From positions 1 through 9,337 of the forward strand of contig JAABPZ010000040.1 of assembly GCA_011391755.1 (NCBI GenBank): 9,337 nt of DNA. The letters run 5' to 3'. The translations under genes and the position numbers were made by a program. Shown here in pieces: positions 5,508 through 9,337 of this stretch; positions within the stretch are counted from its first letter, which is position 1, and every line of letters begins with the position of its first letter. Source of the DNA: Methanothrix sp. (GTDB taxonomy: Archaea > Halobacteriota > Methanosarcinia > Methanotrichales > Methanotrichaceae). The notes beneath the pieces were generated by a model. The model was not told the DNA's origin and made no database searches. It saw only the letters and a program-made list of their open reading frames with translations.

Positions 5508-5933
5508 TCAGTCTCCTCCGCCAGAGCGGTCGCATAAAATCCGCTTTACCTCATCCCGGAAATTGACTAAGTGCTTGCGATCATTTTGAAGGATATGATA
5601 GACCATTTCCATATCTAGCCCCCAATAGATGTGAACCAGAACATTCCTGAAGCCAGCAAGATCAGAAAGCTCTCTTGCAAGATCATCATCGATCAGCCCA
5701 GCCTCTCCCAGAATTTGAAAAGCCTCCCTATAATTTGCAGGCCTCCTCAGGCCTTCCTCTGAAATGAGATGATTTGCAATATCTATGGATGCCTGGATGC
5801 TTACTAAGAGAGCATGCAAGACCATATTCTTAAGATCTCGCTCCCGGAGCAATCTCTCTAGAGGGAGACTCATATATCTCTCCCAATCGTCCAAAGCTTC
5901 GTCCATCTCCCTCATGTGAGCCAGAGATCTCAT
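5508..5933 (-). CDS. hepT: HepT-like HEPN RNase toxin (DUF86)
   Basis: A 141-residue all-helical HEPN protein of the DUF86/HepT group. The catalytic R-x4-H-x-Y motif is present as RNVLVHIY (R96, H101, Y103), with acidic residues on the preceding helix. In characterised systems HepT is an RNase toxin, and its motif tyrosine is AMPylated (oligo-adenylated) by the MntA nucleotidyltransferase, which silences it. Here the partner gene lies immediately upstream with one base between. The ATG at 5931-5933 has GAGGGCG just before it; the in-frame Met7 is an alternative start. The toxin appears intact. The C-terminal CDRSGGGD stretch also encodes the GGAGGA ribosome-binding site for the next gene. Confidence 0.85.
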   Translation of the reverse strand: MRSLAHMREMDEALDDWERYMSLPLERLLRERDLKNMVLHALLVSIQASIDIANHLISEEGLRRPANYREAFQILGEAGLIDDDLARELSDLAGFRNVLVHIYWGLDMEMVYHILQNDRKHLVNFRDEVKRILCDRSGGGD

Positions 5934-5934
5934 T

Positions 5935-6339
5935 TTACGCCCTCGCCAGGTATTTCCGGTCGTATGAATCGTACATCTCTTTCAGGTCCAGGTAAGTAGA
6001 TATCACTTCTGCCTCAAAGTCGCAGCGCTCCTGTTTGTTTCGTTGGAAGACAAAACGACCACACTTGATCACTTCATACTGGAATTCTGGATGCGCATTA
6101 TTTAGAATTCTCACATCAAAGTCTCGGCCTGGTTTGATCCCCAGATCCAGATCGCTGCCGATGCGCAGAGCCAGTTTAAGGGCTCTGTAGGAAGAAAGAT
6201 TCCCAGATAGAAGCAAGGCAATATCTATATCCCGGAAATCTTTCCTCTGCAAAAATGAGCCAAATACATAGGCCGTCTGCACCTCGGGATATTTGCTTAT
6301 TATCTGCCCGACTCTCTCCATCATTGATTTGCGGTCCAT
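5935..6339 (-). CDS. mntA: MntA-like nucleotidyltransferase antitoxin
   Basis: A 134-residue minimal nucleotidyltransferase (MNT) of the MntA type. With the start chosen here, G27-S28 and D37-x-D39 form the GS-x8-D-x-D active site (GSFLQRKDFRDID), and D75 in DFDVRILNNA is the third metal-binding acid. Members transfer AMP from ATP to the HepT tyrosine. The frame stays open to an ATG at 6418-6420, but I chose the ATG at 6337-6339. The family begins near the helix MMERVGQIISKYP, GGAG (6346-6349) lies 6 nt upstream, and the extra 27 residues are not MNT-like. It is first in the three-gene operon and divergent from the radical SAM gene. Confidence 0.85.
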   Translation of the reverse strand: MDRKSMMERVGQIISKYPEVQTAYVFGSFLQRKDFRDIDIALLLSGNLSSYRALKLALRIGSDLDLGIKPGRDFDVRILNNAHPEFQYEVIKCGRFVFQRNKQERCDFEAEVISTYLDLKEMYDSYDRKYLARA

Positions 6340-6345
6340 ATGCTT

Positions 6346-6349
6346 CTCC
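6346..6349 (-). promoter_or_regulatory. Ribosome-binding site fixing the mntA start
   Basis: GGAG on the - strand, 6 nt before the ATG at 6339. No comparable site precedes the longer ATG at 6420. Confidence 0.55.
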
Positions 6350-6429
6350 ACTCTGCCAGCACCTAACCTATGCACCTGCAACATGTTAAGGATTTCGAAG
6401 AGATTACTTTCGCCCCGCACGCATATCGG

Positions 6430-6437
6430 TTATAAAT
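6430..6437 (+). promoter_or_regulatory. TATA box of the radical SAM operon, possibly shared by the mntA operon
   Basis: TTATAAAT is centred 26-27 nt before the A of the ATG at 6460, the normal archaeal TATA-to-start distance, so the mRNA should be leaderless. Read on the other strand the element is ATTTATAA, also a usable TATA, which would place mntA transcription near 6407 with a leader of about 68 nt. Confidence 0.65.
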
Positions 6438-6459
6438 CCGATTGTCCGTTATAACCCTA

Positions 6460-7680
6460 ATGGTCACCCTGGAGAAGATCGCCCACCTGGCAGAGGAGTG
6501 CAAATTCGACTCAATGGGCCCGGCCCAAAGCTCAGCCGTGGTGGACGTGGACGCAAAGATGCTTCGCACCCTGGGAGAAGGCACGCGTCATGACGTCTGC
6601 GCGTCTACCTTCTCGCCAAGGGAAACGCCCCTGCCCGGAATTTGCCACGCCTTCACAAAGGATGGCAGATGCATCAGCCTCTTCAAGACCCTTTACACCA
6701 ACCACTGCACCCATCAGTGTAGCTACTGCACCAATGCCGCGAACTGCAGCAATAAATCCAAAGCCTTTTCTTATACCCCGGAAGAGCTGGCCAGGATCAC
6801 CCTTTCCCTCTACCGGTCGAATTATATTGAAGGGCTTTTTCTCAGCTCAGGCGCGGGCCGGGATGAGGATCGTGTCACGGAAAATATGGTAGAGACCGTG
6901 CGGCTCTTGCGCCAAAAGCATGCTTTTTCCGGATACATTCATCTCAAGGTCCTGCCCGGCTGTGCGCGCTCGCACATCCAGGAAGCCACCCTGCTGGCGG
7001 ATCGGGTCAGCATAAATTTGGAGGCGGCATCGGCCTCGCATATGAGTGAGATCTGTGCCACCAAGAGCTACGAGAATGATATCCTGCAAAGGCAAAGATA
7101 CATCCGCGATATGCTATCCGATGGCGCCAAGAACTCCAAGGCCTTTCTGCCTGCCGGACAGACTACGCAGCTTGTGGTAGGTGCCGCCGGGGAGAGCGAT
7201 GAGGAGATCTTCAAAAGAGTTCTTTATGAGTACAAAGAGATTGGAGTACGAAGGGCCTACTACAGTGCTTTTTCCCCTCAGCGGGGCACACCATTTGAGA
7301 ACAAAAAGGCCCAGCCGCTCTGGCGAGAGCACCGCCTCTACCAGATGGACTGGCTCTATCGGATCTATCACTTTAAGCCCAGGGAGATCCATCATGCCTT
7401 TAATGAGAATGGATTTCTTGGCAATGCCGATCCCAAGATGGCCATCGCCAGGGAGTCTATGGACAAACCCCTAGACCCCAATACGGCCGCATTCCGGGAA
7501 CTGTTGAGGGTGCCGGGCATCGGCCCCAAGAGCGCGCAAAAGATCGTGGCCTTCCGCAAAAGGCAGCCTATTGTTGCTAAGGCAGAGTTGGTGGCATTAG
7601 GCATCCGCATCAAGAGAGCCGGGCCCTTTCTCAAGATCAACGGCTGGAGAGATACAACTCTGGAGATGTGGCAGGCTTGA
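6460..7680 (+). CDS. Putative DNA repair/modification radical SAM protein with C-terminal HhH
   Basis: A 406-residue radical SAM enzyme of the TIGR03916 type. The [4Fe-4S]-binding C-x3-C-x2-C motif is NHCTHQCSYC (C83, C87, C90). GLFLSSG (125-131) is the SAM-binding Gly-rich strand, LEAAS (187-191) a later barrel strand, and ARRAYYSAFSP-type residues lie around 265-273. The C-terminal LLRVPGIGPKSAQKIV (349-364) is a helix-hairpin-helix DNA-binding motif. The family is predicted to act on DNA, but its substrate is unknown to me. The frame is open from a TTG at 6442, but that codon lies upstream of the expected transcription start. The ATG at 6460 fits the TATA box, and family members begin with this LEK helix. 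It overlaps its partner gene by up to 13 nt, and the two normally occur together. Confidence 0.88.
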   Translation: MVTLEKIAHLAEECKFDSMGPAQSSAVVDVDAKMLRTLGEGTRHDVCASTFSPRETPLPGICHAFTKDGRCISLFKTLYTNHCTHQCSYCTNAANCSNKSKAFSYTPEELARITLSLYRSNYIEGLFLSSGAGRDEDRVTENMVETVRLLRQKHAFSGYIHLKVLPGCARSHIQEATLLADRVSINLEAASASHMSEICATKSYENDILQRQRYIRDMLSDGAKNSKAFLPAGQTTQLVVGAAGESDEEIFKRVLYEYKEIGVRRAYYSAFSPQRGTPFENKKAQPLWREHRLYQMDWLYRIYHFKPREIHHAFNENGFLGNADPKMAIARESMDKPLDPNTAAFRELLRVPGIGPKSAQKIVAFRKRQPIVAKAELVALGIRIKRAGPFLKINGWRDTTLEMWQA

Positions 7681-8291
7681 AGATTCCAGACAACTTCCTC
7701 TACTACCTCTCCCTGCATGAGGACTGTAATGAGAGGCTTCTTGCCAGAGCAGGGAATCTCACACCAGAGGACGTGGAAGTTTGCATTCATCCAGAAGTTG
7801 CCCGCATAAAAAAGATGGTCTATGCAGTTTTAGGAGAAGCGCACCGGATGAAGGCATTTGTGAGATTGCAGCCCCTGGGCGCCCGAGTGCTTTATGGCTT
7901 TTTCAAGCCCAGGCACAGAATTGAAGAACACATCTGCGACACTCTCGCCCGCAGGAACGCCGGGATAATAGTAGTACTGGGAAACGGCAGTGAGAGCTGG
8001 ACCTCGTTATGCTTGGAGGGCAGGATCTGGCGGAATCATAGTGGAGGGATGGTTGAAACCCTGTTGAAGCTGAAGGACTCCCTGCATGGAATTGAAGAGG
8101 AGACTGATTTGCGGAACCTGGATGTAGAAGGCCTCTGGCAGGTCTACTACGACAGCCAGTACTGCCCGGAGAGAAGGAATCTGCCGGCATTTCGCCGGCA
8201 AATGCCCAGAAGAGATCAGGAGGCTGCGGGACTGCGGCTGGTGCAAAATATGAGAAATGTCACCCTCGATAACTTTCTGGGCAAGAGGTGA
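7668..8291 (+). CDS. DUF4130/TIGR03915-type partner of the radical SAM protein
   Basis: A 207-residue protein that I recognise as the DUF4130-type companion of TIGR03916 radical SAM enzymes. Conserved landmarks are VYAVLGEAHRMKAFVRLQP (51-69, the family's Val-x-x-E-x-His-Arg-x-x-x-Phe-x-Arg region), GFFKPRHRIEEHI (77-89), a hydrophobic strand IIVVLG (100-105), and LWQVYYDSQYCPERRNLPAF (156-175) with RRQMPRR just after. It resembles a uracil-DNA-glycosylase-linked family of unknown activity. The N-terminal region before residue 45 is shorter than I expect for the family. The start is uncertain. The GTG at 7668 has GGAG only 2 nt upstream, while the TTG at 7677, just before the upstream stop, has it at 11 nt; either preserves the domain. 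A role in repair or processing of modified DNA is inferred from pairing. Confidence 0.8.
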   Translation: MAGLKIPDNFLYYLSLHEDCNERLLARAGNLTPEDVEVCIHPEVARIKKMVYAVLGEAHRMKAFVRLQPLGARVLYGFFKPRHRIEEHICDTLARRNAGIIVVLGNGSESWTSLCLEGRIWRNHSGGMVETLLKLKDSLHGIEEETDLRNLDVEGLWQVYYDSQYCPERRNLPAFRRQMPRRDQEAAGLRLVQNMRNVTLDNFLGKR

Positions 8292-8413
8292 TCGCGAAGA
8301 GGCGAAGCAGGATAGTCGATGCATTCCCTAATGATGGAGCGCTTCTTAGGCTTGGCGTTACCATCCTCATGGATATCAACTAGGAATGGCTGACTGGTAG
8401 AAATTATTTATAA
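8291..8413 (+). pseudogene. C-terminal remnant of an IS256 (mutator) family transposase
   Basis: Read in the frame of 8291, the DNA gives IAKRRSRIVDAFPNDGALLR, then LGVTILMDIN, a TAG stop (8381-8383), EWLTGRNYL and TAA (8411-8413). This is the characteristic IS256-family C-terminus: Arg-Arg-(Ser/Thr)-Arg, then Phe-Pro-Asn, Leu-Leu-Arg-Leu, and Glu-Glu-Trp-x-x-x-(Arg)-x-Tyr-Leu. The TAG stands exactly where a Glu codon (GAG) is expected, so one base change explains it. Nothing of the catalytic domain remains upstream, because the DUF4130 gene abuts it. It marks a past insertion that clipped or flanked the 3' end of that gene. The + strand promoter-like TTTATAATA at 8406-8414 lies within it. 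Confidence 0.75.
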
Positions 8414-8422
8414 TACTCGACT

Positions 8423-8454
8423 AAAAAAAAGGTTTGCGTGTTGTAGATACACGC
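8423..8454 (-). terminator. Hairpin plus T8 terminator on the minus strand
   Basis: On the - strand GCGTGT (8454-8449), a 7-nt loop and ACACGC (8441-8436) form a 6-bp stem. AAACC and eight T's (8430-8423) follow. It lies 52 nt past the stop of the small membrane protein gene and looks like an intrinsic terminator for it. Confidence 0.6.
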
Positions 8455-8506
8455 CAGTGTGGGCTAGAACTCAGCCTGAAGTCATCCTTTTGGAATCGCT
8501 TGGTCC

Positions 8507-8704
8507 TCAAATCTTTTGTTTTGTTAATAGGCCCTCGATGAAATCAGTTCCCGCGTATCCTATGGAGATCAATGCAATTAGGGTTTCTTGTGTAATGTCT
8601 TTTCCGATATATTGCATTACTCCAAGTGCGCCTGCACCTGCGCCTACTGCCACGGCGATTAGTAGGCTAATCAGGAGTTGTCTCCGGTCAAACAGAGTAT
8701 CCAA
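8507..8704 (-). CDS. Small two-helix membrane protein, holin-like in build
   Basis: A 65-residue protein with a short charged N-terminus (MDTLFDRRQ) and a long Ala/Gly/Leu/Ile/Val membrane segment at about 10-32. A short loop (GKDITQE) leads to a second hydrophobic stretch at 41-60, which contains GYAGTDFIEGLL, and a KQKI tail completes the protein. The build recalls phage-type holins and other small membrane proteins next to mobile elements, but I cannot name the family. The start is TTG at 8704 with AAGGAG (8713-8718) 8 nt upstream, a strong site. ATTAAAAC on the - strand around 8752-8759 could be its TATA. The hairpin/T8 terminator downstream makes it a self-contained transcription unit, which argues that it is a real gene. 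Confidence 0.6.
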   Translation of the reverse strand: MDTLFDRRQLLISLLIAVAVGAGAGALGVMQYIGKDITQETLIALISIGYAGTDFIEGLLTKQKI

Positions 8705-8743
8705 GCTCTTTTCTCCTTGAGCAGCTTCATCGGTCGTGAATCT

Positions 8744-9337
8744 TTAATAGGTTTTAATTATGTAATATGGATATGTCAATAATTCATGCAGGCTCCAGAT
8801 ATGATCTATTAAGCCAGCTTGCTTCGCGGGGCAGTTGAAATTTGTTTTCCCCTGATCATCCTTATACTTTAAGGAGCGATGCTTTCGGCAGTAGTTGAAG
8901 TTTGCGAAATATAAGGTCATTTGGTGATCCAATTCCTCAGTTTTCTTAGAGAAACCTATAGTTTTCCTGGAAATGCGGTTATTATCTTGTCTGCATGTTA
9001 GATTTAGTCGCTCAATGTAGCTCGTAGATATCATCTTGGGGTCTATGTTCTCACCAAATATTATCCTCTTGAACACCTTTTTAAGCCTACCCTCTGCCCT
9101 CATCTTGATAACCTGTGCATACTTCAATAGTTCATCAACTATTAATCTAGGACTTCGAGGCCGTCCTCGCTTGCCGGTTGGTGCAAACTGTTTCAGCTTT
9201 CCATATTGTTTTCGAAGAGCTATTGTATATAATTTTAAACCATCAGTTGCAAAGAGTGGTATTGATTTCAGTCTTTTCACTGTATTTGTCACGAGTTGAT
9301 CTGCTATTTTCTGAGATCGTTCGCCAACAACATGAGA
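8744..9337 (-). mobile_element. IS1-family (archaeal type) transposase, 5' end beyond the window
   Basis: An open frame of 197 codons runs from the right edge to a TAA at 8744-8746, so the gene is partial. The visible part begins SHVVGERSQKIADQL. It contains the second catalytic Asp in PLFATDGLKLY (D32 of the partial) and the STSYIERLNLTCRQDNNRIS segment (104-123) with the candidate catalytic Glu (E109), followed by RKTIGFSKK and YFANFNYCRKHRSLK (143-157). This block is typical of proteins annotated as IS1-family transposases in archaea. The first Asp and the N-terminal zinc-ribbon would be outside the window. The GTG at 9290-9292 is an in-frame internal codon, not the start. No terminal inverted repeat can be identified because only one end is visible; the element's boundary should lie between 8705 and 8744. 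Confidence 0.8.

Noticed and set aside
6340..6420. Longer MntA starting at the ATG near 6420
   Set aside because: The extra 27 residues are not MNT-like and lack a ribosome-binding site, whereas the ATG at 6339 has GGAG 6 nt upstream.
6442..6459. TTG at 6442 as the start of the radical SAM gene (six extra residues)
   Set aside because: It lies only about 8 nt downstream of the TATA centre region and upstream of the expected transcription start; the ATG at 6460 fits both the promoter and the family's N-terminus.
8186..8206. Hairpin GGCATTT/AAATGCC
   Set aside because: It lies fully inside the conserved coding region of the DUF4130 protein, so it is probably a coincidence of codon choice.
8405..8414. 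TATTTATAATA as a + strand promoter
   Set aside because: It lies inside the IS256 remnant (codons for N-Y-L-stop) and no + strand gene follows at a suitable distance.
8457..8720. An 87-codon + strand frame opposite the small membrane protein
   Set aside because: The minus-strand gene has a strong ribosome-binding site, a sensible membrane topology and a terminator; the + frame has none and starts inside the terminator/stop region.
1..9337. CRISPR arrays, tRNA or rRNA genes
   Set aside because: I saw no regularly spaced repeats and no cloverleaf or rRNA-like sequence on either strand.

Overview
The window looks like an accessory-rich stretch of an archaeal chromosome, most likely a euryarchaeal methanogen of the Methanothrix/Methanosarcinales type. 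The signs are a TATA box 26-27 nt ahead of an ATG (leaderless layout), GGTGA/GGAG ribosome-binding sites, frequent TTG starts, oligo-T terminators, and the mix of families (DUF104 antitoxin with PIN toxin, MntA/HepT, an archaeal IS1-like transposase). The taxon is inferred from style and was not tested by a search.

Region 1 (1-3572, + strand) is a tight operon. It begins with the 3' end of an unidentified gene, followed by a protein resembling the domain that normally precedes RimK-type ligases (RLAN), a RimK-like ATP-grasp ligase, a YkgJ-type cysteine-cluster protein and a GCS2-type glutamate-cysteine-ligase-like enzyme. Genes overlap or lie within 15 nt. Two different amide-bond-forming folds plus a metal-binding Cys protein suggest synthesis of a small peptide or amino-acid conjugate, or modification of a peptide or protein. 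This is the most promising uncharacterised system here.

Region 2 (3573-5011) is AT-richer and scrambled. It holds two tiny ORFs with ribosome-binding sites, a truncated DUF262 (GmrSD-like) N-terminus, short repeats and hairpins, a complete DUF104 antitoxin/PIN-domain toxin pair, and a gene-free stretch ending in a nested inverted repeat.

Region 3 (5012-6339, - strand) is a three-gene operon: MntA-like nucleotidyltransferase, HepT-like HEPN RNase toxin, and a pyridoxamine-phosphate-oxidase-family flavoprotein. One-base gaps separate the genes, and an oligo-T tract follows the last one.

Region 4 (6460-8291, + strand) is divergent from region 3 across a TATA element that is nearly symmetric. 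It encodes a radical SAM/helix-hairpin-helix protein (TIGR03916 type) and its usual partner, a DUF4130/TIGR03915-type protein; both are predicted to act in DNA repair or modification.

Region 5 (8292-9337) is mobile-element debris. It contains the C-terminal remnant of an IS256 (mutator) transposase with an in-frame stop, a hairpin-plus-T8 terminator on the - strand, a 65-aa membrane protein, and an IS1-family transposase that runs off the window's right edge.
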